A DNA stretch of 64,000 nucleotides from Sphingomonas montanisoli (GTDB taxonomy: Bacteria > Pseudomonadota > Alphaproteobacteria > Sphingomonadales > Sphingomonadaceae), in NCBI RefSeq assembly GCF_008274695.1, contig NZ_VTOU01000002.1, positions 744,001 to 808,000 of the forward strand, written 5' to 3'. This document shows positions 36,861 to 44,056 of the stretch, piece by piece. Position 1 is the stretch's first letter, and the number at the start of each line of letters is the position of its first letter. The position numbers were made by a program, and so were the translations under genes. Under the pieces are notes generated by a model that was given only the letters and a program-made list of their open reading frames with translations, had not been told where the DNA came from and did not search any database.

Positions 36861-37846
36861 ACCGGACTGGTTCGGGCCGGATCGGCCTGCTGATCGTCAA
36901 TCTCGGCACGCCCGACGCGCCGACCGCGCCTGCGGTGAAGCGCTATCTGGCGGAATTCCTGTCGGATCGCCGCGTGGTGGAGATCCCCGCGATCGTGTGG
37001 CAGCCGATCCTGCGCGGAATCGTCCTCAACACCCGGCCCAGGAAGTCGGCGCACGCCTACCAACAGGTGTGGACCGATGAGGGATCTCCGCTCGCCGCGA
37101 TCACGAAGCGGCAGACGAGCGCGATCGCCGAACATTTCGGAGACCGTCTCGTCGTCGATTATGCGATGCGGTACGGCAATCCCGCGATCGGCGATCGGCT
37201 GGAGGCGATGAAGGCGGCGGGATGCGACCGGATCCTGATCGCGCCGCTCTATCCCCAATATTGCGGGGCAACGACCGCAAGCGTGCAGGATGCGGCGTTC
37301 GCGGCGCTGGGCAAGATGCGCTGGCAACCCGCGATCCGTACGCTGCCATCTTATTATGACGACCCCGCCTATATCGGCGCGCTCAAGGCGTCGGTGGAGG
37401 CAAGCCTCGCCGCGCTGGACTTCACGCCCGACGCGCTGGTCGCGAGCTTCCACGGCATGCCCGAGCGGACCCGAACGCTGGGCGATCCCTATGCCGATCA
37501 ATGCCTTGAGACCGCGCGGCTCCTGGGGGAGGCGCTTGGCCGTCCGCTAAATGTAACCTTCCAGTCACGGTTTGGACGCGCCAAATGGCTAGAGCCTGCC
37601 ACCGATACGACCCTCGCAGCATTGCCGGGGCAGGGGGTGAGGAAGGTTGCGCTGTTCGCGCCTGGCTTTTCCGCCGACTGCCTGGAAACGCTCGAGGAAA
37701 TCGCGATCCGCGGGCGCGAGACTTTTCTTTCCGCGGGTGGAACAAACTTTGCCTACATGCCTTGTCTCAACGATGGGGCTGCGGGTCTGGAAATGCTCGA
37801 AATTCTCTTGACTCGTGAGCTTGATGGCTGGCTCGCGCCCTCTTAA
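36857..37846 (+). CDS. hemH: Ferrochelatase
   Basis: This 329-residue enzyme inserts Fe2+ into protoporphyrin IX. It begins with IGLLIVNLGTPDAPT. The catalytic His is in ASFHGMPERT and the catalytic acidic motif is DCLETLEEI. No extra C-terminal iron-sulfur cysteines are obvious. It is translationally coupled to the molybdenum hydroxylase gene (ATGA overlap), an unexpected operon partner. Confidence 0.96.
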   Translation: MNRTGSGRIGLLIVNLGTPDAPTAPAVKRYLAEFLSDRRVVEIPAIVWQPILRGIVLNTRPRKSAHAYQQVWTDEGSPLAAITKRQTSAIAEHFGDRLVVDYAMRYGNPAIGDRLEAMKAAGCDRILIAPLYPQYCGATTASVQDAAFAALGKMRWQPAIRTLPSYYDDPAYIGALKASVEASLAALDFTPDALVASFHGMPERTRTLGDPYADQCLETARLLGEALGRPLNVTFQSRFGRAKWLEPATDTTLAALPGQGVRKVALFAPGFSADCLETLEEIAIRGRETFLSAGGTNFAYMPCLNDGAAGLEMLEILLTRELDGWLAPS

Positions 37847-37879
37847 TCTCGGTTCGAATCGCATAGCGGGAGAGTGAAT

Positions 37880-38602
37880 ATGGCACGGGTCGCAATCGTT
37901 ACCGGGGGAACTCGCGGTATCGGTGAGGCGATCAGTGTCGCCCTGCAGAAGAAGGGCGTCACCGTCGTCGCCAACTATGCCGGCAACGATGCCAAGGCGC
38001 AGGAATTCTCCGAACGCACGGGCATCATCGCCCGCAAGTGGAACGTCGGCGATTTCGATGGCTGCCAGTCGAATGTCGAACAGATCGAGGGCGAGGTCGG
38101 CCCGGTCGATATCCTGGTCAACAATGCTGGTATCACCCGCGACGGCACGATCCTGAAAATGACCTATCAGGATTGGAAAGAGGTGATGGACGTCAATCTG
38201 GGCGGCTGCTTCAACATGGCCAAGGCGGTGTTCCTGGGCATGCGGTCGCGTGGCTGGGGCCGGATCGTCAATGTCGGATCGGTCAACGGGCAGGCGGGCC
38301 AATATGGCCAGGTCAACTATGCCGCCGCCAAATCGGGCATCCACGGCTTCACCAAGGCGCTGGCGCAGGAAGGCGCGAAGGCGGGCGTCACCGTCAACGC
38401 GATCGCGCCGGGCTATATCGACACCGACATGGTCGCCGCCGTCCCCGCCGACGTGCTGGCAAAGATCGTCGCGAAGGTGCCGGTCGGCCGCCTGGGCCAT
38501 GCGGACGAGATCGCGCGCGGCGTGACCTTCCTGTGCGGCGAGGATGCGGGTTTCATCACGGGATCGACCATGTCGATCAACGGCGGCCAGCACATGTATT
38601 GA
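37880..38602 (+). CDS. phaB: Acetoacetyl-CoA reductase
   Basis: This 240-residue SDR reduces acetoacetyl-CoA to (R)-3-hydroxybutyryl-CoA with NADPH for polyhydroxybutyrate. It has TGGTRGIG, NNAGITRDGT, the catalytic Ser-Tyr-Lys in GSVNGQAGQYGQVNYAAAK, and the PhaB-typical C-terminus INGGQHMY. The start at 37880 has GGGAGAG six bases upstream. No phaA or phaC is adjacent. Confidence 0.94.
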   Translation: MARVAIVTGGTRGIGEAISVALQKKGVTVVANYAGNDAKAQEFSERTGIIARKWNVGDFDGCQSNVEQIEGEVGPVDILVNNAGITRDGTILKMTYQDWKEVMDVNLGGCFNMAKAVFLGMRSRGWGRIVNVGSVNGQAGQYGQVNYAAAKSGIHGFTKALAQEGAKAGVTVNAIAPGYIDTDMVAAVPADVLAKIVAKVPVGRLGHADEIARGVTFLCGEDAGFITGSTMSINGGQHMY

Positions 38603-38616
38603 TCGGGGGCGTCGAT

Positions 38617-38844
38617 ATGGCCGGCCCGGTCAAACGATCGGTCAGCATTGCGGGCCATTCGACCTCGATCACGCTCGAACCCGTTTTCTGGGACGCGCTG
38701 GTCCGCGCGGCGGAGGAAGAGGGCCTCCCCCTCAACGCACTGGTCGCGCGGATCGATGTCGAACGGATCGAGCAGGACGACCTGCCGAACCTCGCGAGCG
38801 CGATACGGGTGTGGTTGTTCCGACGAGTGAGTGCGAGGATTTGA
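38617..38844 (+). CDS. Ribbon-helix-helix domain protein
   Basis: This 75-residue protein has the RHH_4-like pattern RSVSIAGHSTSITLEPVFWDALVRAAEEEG, which gives one beta strand and two helices for dimeric DNA binding. It is 14 bp downstream of phaB and probably co-transcribed. Such small proteins are common in alphaproteobacteria and their targets are mostly unknown. It could regulate its own operon. Confidence 0.8.
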   Translation: MAGPVKRSVSIAGHSTSITLEPVFWDALVRAAEEEGLPLNALVARIDVERIEQDDLPNLASAIRVWLFRRVSARI

Positions 38845-39312
38845 TCACGCCCGATCGATGCGGGCGGCGTAGCAGCCGCGCTTGGCATAGTGGGCGTGGA
38901 GGTAGGCCACGTCGGGATTGGCGAGGAAGCGGGTGATCAGGGCTTCGATGTCGCAGCCATCGATGAGATCGGCGTCGACCATCTCGTGATCGTCGTCGAA
39001 AGCGCGCAGCGAGATCGGGCGGATACGCAGTGCGTGGGGGATGGTATCGATTTCCGACCACGCCGTCCTGGCGCCTTCGCGCACGAAGATCGCGTGGCTG
39101 GCGCGATAGGGGGTGTCGGCAGGCTGGTGGACATGATTGATCAGGATCGCATGTTCGCCCGGCAGCAGGTCGCGCATCTCGACGCGGTCGGGAAAGCCCG
39201 GTGCGGTGTCGACGACATAACGGCGCGCGCCGTGCTCCGCGAGGGCTTCGTCGGTCAGGCCGTAGAGATGGCGGAAGGGGGCAGGGTCGAGGCCCGATAG
39301 GCGGAAGGACAT
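38845..39312 (-). CDS. DUF1203 family protein
   Basis: The protein has 155 residues. It begins MSFRLSGLDPAPFRHLYGL and contains DLLPGEHAILINHVHQPADTPYRASHAIFV in pieces typical of DUF1203. The fold and role are not known. The ATG at 39312 has GGAG upstream. It converges end to end with the RHH gene, and it is 94 bp downstream of the flavoprotein gene on the same strand, so it may be read from the iron-regulated transcript. Confidence 0.83.
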   Translation of the reverse strand: MSFRLSGLDPAPFRHLYGLTDEALAEHGARRYVVDTAPGFPDRVEMRDLLPGEHAILINHVHQPADTPYRASHAIFVREGARTAWSEIDTIPHALRIRPISLRAFDDDHEMVDADLIDGCDIEALITRFLANPDVAYLHAHYAKRGCYAARIDRA

Positions 39313-39406
39313 GCGAGGCTCCATAGATTGGGGCCCGGATATGGCGCCCGGCGGCCTCCTGGGCGTCCCGCTTCTTGTCCTCGAAATGCGAGTGGGCGAA
39401 GCCCCC

Positions 39407-40780
39407 TCAGTATACGTCGCGCCGATAGCGGCCCTGATCGACCAGGTCGTCGAGGATCTCGCGGTCGAGGATGCGGGCGAGGGTGGTGTCGACGTCGCCG
39501 GCCATGCCCGACAGGCTGCCACAGACGTAGATCGCGCCGCCGGCCATCACCCATGTGAGAATCTCGTCCTGCGCGACGTCGATCTGGTCGGCGACGTAGC
39601 GGGGGCCTTCGCCATCGCGCGAGAAGACGAGGTCGCAGCGTTCGAGATGGCCGCTGGCGATCCATTCGGCGATTTCGGTGCCGAGCAGGCTGTCATGCGC
39701 GCTGTTGCGTTCGCCGAAGATCAGCCAGTTGCGGGTGCCCGCAGGTCGCGCCTTGATATGCGCGCGCAAGCCGGCGATGCCGGTGCCGTTGCCGATCAGG
39801 ATCATCGGCACGTCGTCGGCAGGCGGCGCGAAGCCGCTGTTCGCGCGCAGGCGCATGCCGATCGCCGCGCCGATCGGCGCTTCGTTGCACAGCCAGCCGG
39901 AGCCGAGGCCGTAGGTGCCGTCTTCAAGATGGCGCAGCCGGATGACCAGTTCGATTCCGCCATCGCCGGGCAAGGAGGCGATCGAATATTCGCGGTGGGG
40001 TAGGGTGGGCGCCTCGCCCCCGGTCAGGATCGGTTCGGCGGGGCCGGGGTAGATTTCGGCGATCGCGCCGGGGATCCAGTTGGGCAGGTCGCCCTGCGGC
40101 TCGAGCCGGATATGATAAGCGGGCTTCCCCGCGCTGCCTGGATTGAGATGGTCGCGACGAACGAGGCGCCACGCGCCATATTCCGGCGGCGCCCAATCGG
40201 GCTCGGCGCGCGAACCGCCGAACAGCCAGAGCTGCTGCTGCCAATGGTGGAGCGCGCCGACATCACCATTGTCGACCTCGATCATATCGGTGAGCGGATG
40301 CGCGCCCTTCGCGCGAAGCAAGCGATCGAGCTTGTGGCCGAAGCCGCAATAATTGACGTAGCTGCTGTCGCCCAGCGCGAGCAGGGCATATTCGAGGCCC
40401 TGGAGCGCGGGTAGATCGCGCTGAAGGAAGCGATCGGCGCCGTCGGGGGCATCGCCCTCTCCGGTGGTGCTGGCGATGATCAGCGCGGCTTTCGTGCCGA
40501 CGATCTGATCGTTGGTGATGGTCGCCAACGGCAGGATGCGGGTGTTGACGCCCGCATCGCGCAGCGCACGCCCGGTGCGCAGCGCCAGATCCTCGGCGAA
40601 GCCCGTCTGGCTTGCCCACAGCACCAAGGTCGCGGGTTCGCTCGTATCGTCGACCGGGACTTCGGCGGGCTCAGCATCGCGCCGCTGGAATTGCGTGCGG
40701 ATGTATATGCCGAGCGTGAGCGCAGCCCAGGCCGAGATTGCGGCGCCCGCCCAGGCAAATTGCTGCAGTTCCAATTCCAT
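39407..40780 (-). CDS. Membrane-anchored NAD(P)H flavoprotein (sulfite reductase alpha-like: flavodoxin + FNR modules)
   Basis: The protein has 457 residues. It has an N-terminal helix (about residues 7-28) and a flavodoxin domain with ASQTGFAED, STTGEGDAP and LGDSSYVNYCGFG. An FAD domain follows (REYSIAS) and then a nicotinamide domain (IGNGTGIAGL, FGERNS, YVCGS), ending RDVY. It is a two-flavin electron distributor held at the cytoplasmic membrane face. Its ATG overlaps the apbE stop as TGATG. With no sulfite reductase partner, it most likely feeds the PepSY protein of this operon. Confidence 0.9.
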   Translation of the reverse strand: MELELQQFAWAGAAISAWAALTLGIYIRTQFQRRDAEPAEVPVDDTSEPATLVLWASQTGFAEDLALRTGRALRDAGVNTRILPLATITNDQIVGTKAALIIASTTGEGDAPDGADRFLQRDLPALQGLEYALLALGDSSYVNYCGFGHKLDRLLRAKGAHPLTDMIEVDNGDVGALHHWQQQLWLFGGSRAEPDWAPPEYGAWRLVRRDHLNPGSAGKPAYHIRLEPQGDLPNWIPGAIAEIYPGPAEPILTGGEAPTLPHREYSIASLPGDGGIELVIRLRHLEDGTYGLGSGWLCNEAPIGAAIGMRLRANSGFAPPADDVPMILIGNGTGIAGLRAHIKARPAGTRNWLIFGERNSAHDSLLGTEIAEWIASGHLERCDLVFSRDGEGPRYVADQIDVAQDEILTWVMAGGAIYVCGSLSGMAGDVDTTLARILDREILDDLVDQGRYRRDVY

Positions 40781-41811
40781 CACGCGTCCAGCATGGCACG
40801 GGCGGGTGCCGAAAACATTTCATTTCCGTCACAATCGCTCGAAACGAGCAGACGCGCGGCGAGCCCGCGGCGATCGGCATAGGCAAGCGCAGCCTCGGGC
40901 GCGAGCAGGCTCAGCACCGTCGCCTCGGCATCGGCCGTCATGCAGTCGACCGCCATCACCGAGGCCGATCCGATGCCACGGGCGGCCGGGCGACCGGTGC
41001 GAGGATCGATCGTATGGGCAAGGCGGTTCTGTCCGACGTCATGGTGGCGACGATAGTCTCCCGATGTTGCGACGCACAATCCGCAAAGCGCTGCGCGCAC
41101 GTTATCGCTCTCAATTTCGGGATGCGATTCCAGCTCGACCCACCACGGCTGACCATCGGGTTTGACCCCTTCGCCGCGCAATTCACCACCGATCTCGATC
41201 AGGTGATTGGCGATTCCCGCCTCCCGCGCGACACCCGACAGCCGATCGACCGCATAACCCTTGGCGATGCCCGAGAAATCGAGCGAGACCCCGCCGGGCT
41301 GGCGCGCGCGACGGGCTTCGTGATCGATCTCGATCGTCTGCCATCCGGTGCGGGCCAGTGCCGCGGCGATCGCGTCGTCGTCCGGCAGATGATCGATGGC
41401 GTGCGGGCCGAAGCCCCACAGATCGACCAGCGCGCCAGCGGTCGGATCGAACGCGCCGTCGCTCGCCTCGGCGATGGCCAACGCGGTCGTCAGAACGGTG
41501 AAGAAGCGTTCGGGCAGCGTGAACCAACCGCCCGCCGGCGCTGCGTTGAAGCGCGATATGAGCGAGGCAGGTTCCCATGTGCTCATTTCCGCGACGATCG
41601 TAGCGAGTTCGCGCTCCATCGCCAGGTGCACCGCATCCGCCGCGGATCGATCGATGAGGACGAGGCGCGCGGACCAGCGCGTCCCCATCGTCGCGCCGCC
41701 GATATCGACGACGTGGCCGTGGGGCATCCGACGCGCGAGGACCATCGGGTCCACGCGCGTCGGAATCAGTAGCCTTGGTTCGGCCTCCGTCAGGGTCGGA
41801 GGGTTCGTCAT
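40780..41811 (-). CDS. apbE: FAD:protein FMN transferase
   Basis: This 343-residue ApbE-family flavin transferase moves FMN from FAD onto a Ser/Thr of an exported target. It has GATMGTRWSARL, the DPTAGALVDLWGFG block, DFSGIAKGYAVDRL, IEIGGELRGEG and the late HTIDPRTGRPA. No signal peptide is evident in the chosen N-terminus (MTNPPTLTEAEP). It may be cytoplasmic, or its start may be wrong. The probable target is the adjacent DUF2271 protein, with motif DGISGAT. Confidence 0.93.
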   Translation of the reverse strand: MTNPPTLTEAEPRLLIPTRVDPMVLARRMPHGHVVDIGGATMGTRWSARLVLIDRSAADAVHLAMERELATIVAEMSTWEPASLISRFNAAPAGGWFTLPERFFTVLTTALAIAEASDGAFDPTAGALVDLWGFGPHAIDHLPDDDAIAAALARTGWQTIEIDHEARRARQPGGVSLDFSGIAKGYAVDRLSGVAREAGIANHLIEIGGELRGEGVKPDGQPWWVELESHPEIESDNVRAALCGLCVATSGDYRRHHDVGQNRLAHTIDPRTGRPAARGIGSASVMAVDCMTADAEATVLSLLAPEAALAYADRRGLAARLLVSSDCDGNEMFSAPARAMLDA

Positions 41812-41822
41812 GGTCGCAAGCG

Positions 41823-42641
41823 TCAGGGGGTCAGGACCTCGATCGTCGCAGCATAGCTCATGCGCCGCTCGGTCGCACCCTGGATGGTCGGGGCGCCCTT
41901 GGCCGAGGCGCCGAGCCAGTACATGCCGGCACCGGGCCACTTGATCGTGACCACGCCTTCGGCATCGGTCGTCAGGCTGACCTCGCCGCGAGCGTCGCGA
42001 TAGCGCGTGCCGCCGGGGATCAGCGTGACCGCGATGTTCGCCGCCGGCTTGCCGTCCGCCAGGAAGCGGAACTTGGCGGGCTCGTCGGTCACGAAGTCGC
42101 TCATATGGCCGACGGGCTGGAGCTCCAGGCCCTTGCCGGTCGGCTTGAACGCCGCGCCTTCGGTGGGCGCGCCGAGGGTGACGAAGCTTTCGACGCGCGA
42201 CGACATCTCGTTGATGCGAACGTCGGTGGCGTCGGCTGGGATCGACGATGCGATCTTGTCCGGGGTGATGTCGCGCGGCAGGCGCTTCATTTCGCCGCCC
42301 TGCTTGTAGCCGCCCATCACGCCGCCGCCGGTGTTGACGATCTTGTAGGTGCCCTGCTGGGTCAGGTGCAGGTCGAAGCTGCTGCGCTGCTTGCCCGACA
42401 CGCCGCCTTCGACCGGAACTTCGGTCCCGTCCGGCGCCCAGACCTTGACGTTGGTCAGCGGGGCGGGCCGTTCGGGGGCGAACAGGGTTTCGGACACGCC
42501 GACGTCGATCGTGACCCAGGCGTCCTGCCCGTCAGCGATCGTGCTCGACGGCAGGATCCACGGGTGATGCGCCTGCGCCGCACCCGACATAGCGAGCATC
42601 GAGACGGCGCCGAGCGCCGCCAATATCCGCGTCTTGATCAT
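41823..42641 (-). CDS. DUF4198 periplasmic protein
   Basis: This 272-residue protein has a signal peptide (MLAMSGAAQA) with mature start HHPWILPS, which could bind metal through its His pair. The beta-rich body ends with a Ig/CNA-like domain (TTDAEGVVTIKWPG). DUF4198 proteins are repeatedly found in iron- or nickel-related operons and with DUF2271/PepSY/ApbE genes. Ligand binding is inferred. The gene lies 17 bp after the DUF2271 gene and 11 bp before apbE. Confidence 0.88.
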   Translation of the reverse strand: MIKTRILAALGAVSMLAMSGAAQAHHPWILPSSTIADGQDAWVTIDVGVSETLFAPERPAPLTNVKVWAPDGTEVPVEGGVSGKQRSSFDLHLTQQGTYKIVNTGGGVMGGYKQGGEMKRLPRDITPDKIASSIPADATDVRINEMSSRVESFVTLGAPTEGAAFKPTGKGLELQPVGHMSDFVTDEPAKFRFLADGKPAANIAVTLIPGGTRYRDARGEVSLTTDAEGVVTIKWPGAGMYWLGASAKGAPTIQGATERRMSYAATIEVLTP

Positions 42642-42658
42642 GGTTGGTCCTCCCCAGC

Positions 42659-43162
42659 TTATTTCTTGACGACGGCGGTGACCGCGCCGAGTTCGTTCGT
42701 GCCGGCCGCCTTGGCGGTGCCACCGGCGAGGTTGATCGGCAGGCGCACCACTTCGCGGCCGCCGCCTTCGCGCGACGCTTCGACGACGAGGTCATACTTG
42801 CCGACCGGCAGATCGCCGGTGTTCAGCGTCACCTTCGCCGGCCCCGGTGCGTGGGTCGCGCCGCTGATGCCGTCGGCGGGCAGCTTCATCGTGCGGCCGC
42901 CCTTGCGCCACCAGGTGCGCATTTCGTTGACCCACTTGGTGCCGGCATTGTTGCGCTTGCCCAGATCATACCAGACCGCGAGCGTCTTCGGCGCAACGGT
43001 GCCGCCCGGCTGCTCGACGAAGATCGCCACATAGGGCTTGTGATATTCGGCGACCTTGAGCTGCGGGATGGTGACGGTCAGGTCGATCGTCGCGGCGGTC
43101 GTCACGGTCGCGGGTGCCGCGACGGCGATGCCGGTGAGTGCGAGGCTGTAGGAAAGGCGCAT
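42659..43162 (-). CDS. DUF2271 periplasmic protein, predicted covalent flavoprotein
   Basis: The protein has 167 residues: a signal peptide of about 23 residues, then a single beta-rich domain. Residues 97-103 read DGISGAT, which fits the ApbE flavinylation consensus (D-G-x-S/T-G-A-T), so Thr103 is the predicted FMN acceptor. The ApbE gene is two genes downstream. The surrounding WWRKGGR and HAPGP segments are the DUF2271 core. It is therefore read as a periplasmic FMN carrier between the PepSY membrane protein and an outer substrate such as ferric iron. Confidence 0.9.
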   Translation of the reverse strand: MRLSYSLALTGIAVAAPATVTTAATIDLTVTIPQLKVAEYHKPYVAIFVEQPGGTVAPKTLAVWYDLGKRNNAGTKWVNEMRTWWRKGGRTMKLPADGISGATHAPGPAKVTLNTGDLPVGKYDLVVEASREGGGREVVRLPINLAGGTAKAAGTNELGAVTAVVKK

Positions 43163-43175
43163 CGGCGATTACCCC

Positions 43176-43832
43176 TTAGTGGATGAACAGGATGATGATG
43201 AGGACGGGCAGCAGCAGGCCGAAGCCCACGAGCGGCCAGGTACTGGGACGGCGGCGCGCATGCATCTGGAGCAGCACCAGGCCCGTGATCGAGAAGAAGA
43301 GCGCGGCGACCGCGAAGATATCGATGAACCAGGCCCACGCCTTGCCGGTGTTGCGGCCCTTGTGGAGATCGTTCGCCCAGGCGATCCAGCCGCGATCGGT
43401 GCGTTCGTAGCTGACATCGCCGCTCGCGCGGTCGATCGACAGCCACGCATCGCCGCCGGGGCGGGGCAGGGGCAGATAGACCTCGTCTGCCGACCATTCG
43501 GCATTGGCCGATGCGGGCAGGCGCGCGCCGATCTTATCGGCGGCCCATTTGCGGACATTTTCGGGAAGCGGCGCCTTCGTGCCGTCGGGCTTCGTCGGTA
43601 ACGACCGGAGCAGCGGCGCAGGCAGGACGACCGATTTCTGGACGCTGCTGGGGCTCGCGTCGATATCGGCTGTGTGGTTCAGCGTGATGCCGGTAAAGGA
43701 AAACAACACCATCCCGATCATCGAGATCGCCGCGCTGATCCAGTGCCAGCGGGTCAGATGCTTCAGCCAGAATCCCCGACGGGCTTGGGCAGCGAATTCG
43801 TTTGCTTTGGGATCGGCAGGCTGAGCGGTCAC
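43176..43832 (-). CDS. PepSY-associated transmembrane protein
   Basis: The protein has 218 residues from GTG 43832. Helices lie at about 30-53 (WHWISAAISMIGMVLFSFTGITLNH), 165-187 and 195-216, with a periplasmic loop between the first two that contains PRPGGDAWLSIDRASGDVSYERTDRGW (PepSY-like). Family members are inner-membrane electron-transfer proteins with heme-coordinating His residues in helices, and the His in LKHLTRWHW and in TLNH fit this. It is the first gene of the operon, 67 bp after the Fur box. An in-frame TTG at 43892 is a weaker start. Confidence 0.88.
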   Translation of the reverse strand: MTAQPADPKANEFAAQARRGFWLKHLTRWHWISAAISMIGMVLFSFTGITLNHTADIDASPSSVQKSVVLPAPLLRSLPTKPDGTKAPLPENVRKWAADKIGARLPASANAEWSADEVYLPLPRPGGDAWLSIDRASGDVSYERTDRGWIAWANDLHKGRNTGKAWAWFIDIFAVAALFFSITGLVLLQMHARRRPSTWPLVGFGLLLPVLIIILFIH

Positions 43833-43898
43833 TTTTGGCGGAATTCCAGTCTGGAGTCTCGCCGCATTAGGGCCAGTCCGAAACGTTCGCAATAGTTT

Positions 43899-43913
43899 TG
43901 ATAATCATTCTCA
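43899..43913. promoter_or_regulatory. Fur box (ferric uptake regulator site)
   Basis: On the minus strand the sequence is TGAGAATGATTATCA, which matches the 7-1-7 Fur palindrome TGATAATGATTATCA at 14 of 15 positions. It lies 67 bp before the PepSY start, on a local A+T-rich island in a GC-rich genome. It predicts repression of the PepSY-DUF2271-DUF4198-apbE-flavoprotein operon when iron is ample. Confidence 0.85.
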
Positions 43914-43955
43914 TTTGCGGCTGGGTCCGGTGGGTGGGGATTCTGTGAAAATCAG

Positions 43956-43975
43956 ATATAAAGATATCTTTATAT
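43956..43975. promoter_or_regulatory. Perfect 20-bp palindrome upstream of ahcY (operator-like)
   Basis: The 20 bases ATATAAAGAT/ATCTTTATAT form an exact palindrome 81 bp before the ahcY start. Such A+T-rich symmetry in a GC-rich genome points to a regulator site. ArsR-family SAH-responsive regulators (SahR) are known to act on ahcY/methionine-cycle genes through palindromes of this general kind. The assignment to SahR is an inference; the palindrome itself is certain. Confidence 0.7.
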
Positions 43976-44002
43976 TTGCATTTGTCACACTGGCTCTCTA
44001 TC

Positions 44003-44045
44003 CGGGCAGCATTCCGCCGGGCGAGCCGTGCCCGGTGCTGTCCCG
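44003..44045 (+). promoter_or_regulatory. Nested leader hairpin before the ahcY ribosome-binding site
   Basis: An outer 8-bp stem (44003-44010 with 44037-44045, one bulged T) encloses an inner 6-bp stem (44017-44022 with 44030-44035). It ends at the base before the GAGGAG ribosome site. It could control translation or simply stabilise the mRNA. It does not match the SAH or SAM riboswitch cores I know. Confidence 0.4.
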
Positions 44046-44056
44046 AGGAGACGACC

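Noticed and set aside
36857-38602. Heme or polyhydroxybutyrate gene cluster
   Set aside because: hemH and phaB are adjacent, but no other heme or PHB genes are near; the adjacency seems incidental.
39407-40780. True sulfite reductase alpha subunit (cysJ)
   Set aside because: The domains match, but there is a membrane anchor, no cysI neighbour, and an iron/flavin operon context instead.
43990-44056. SAH or SAM riboswitch before ahcY
   Set aside because: There is a stable hairpin, but the conserved core bases of the SAH and SAM families that I know were not found. It is kept only as a leader structure.
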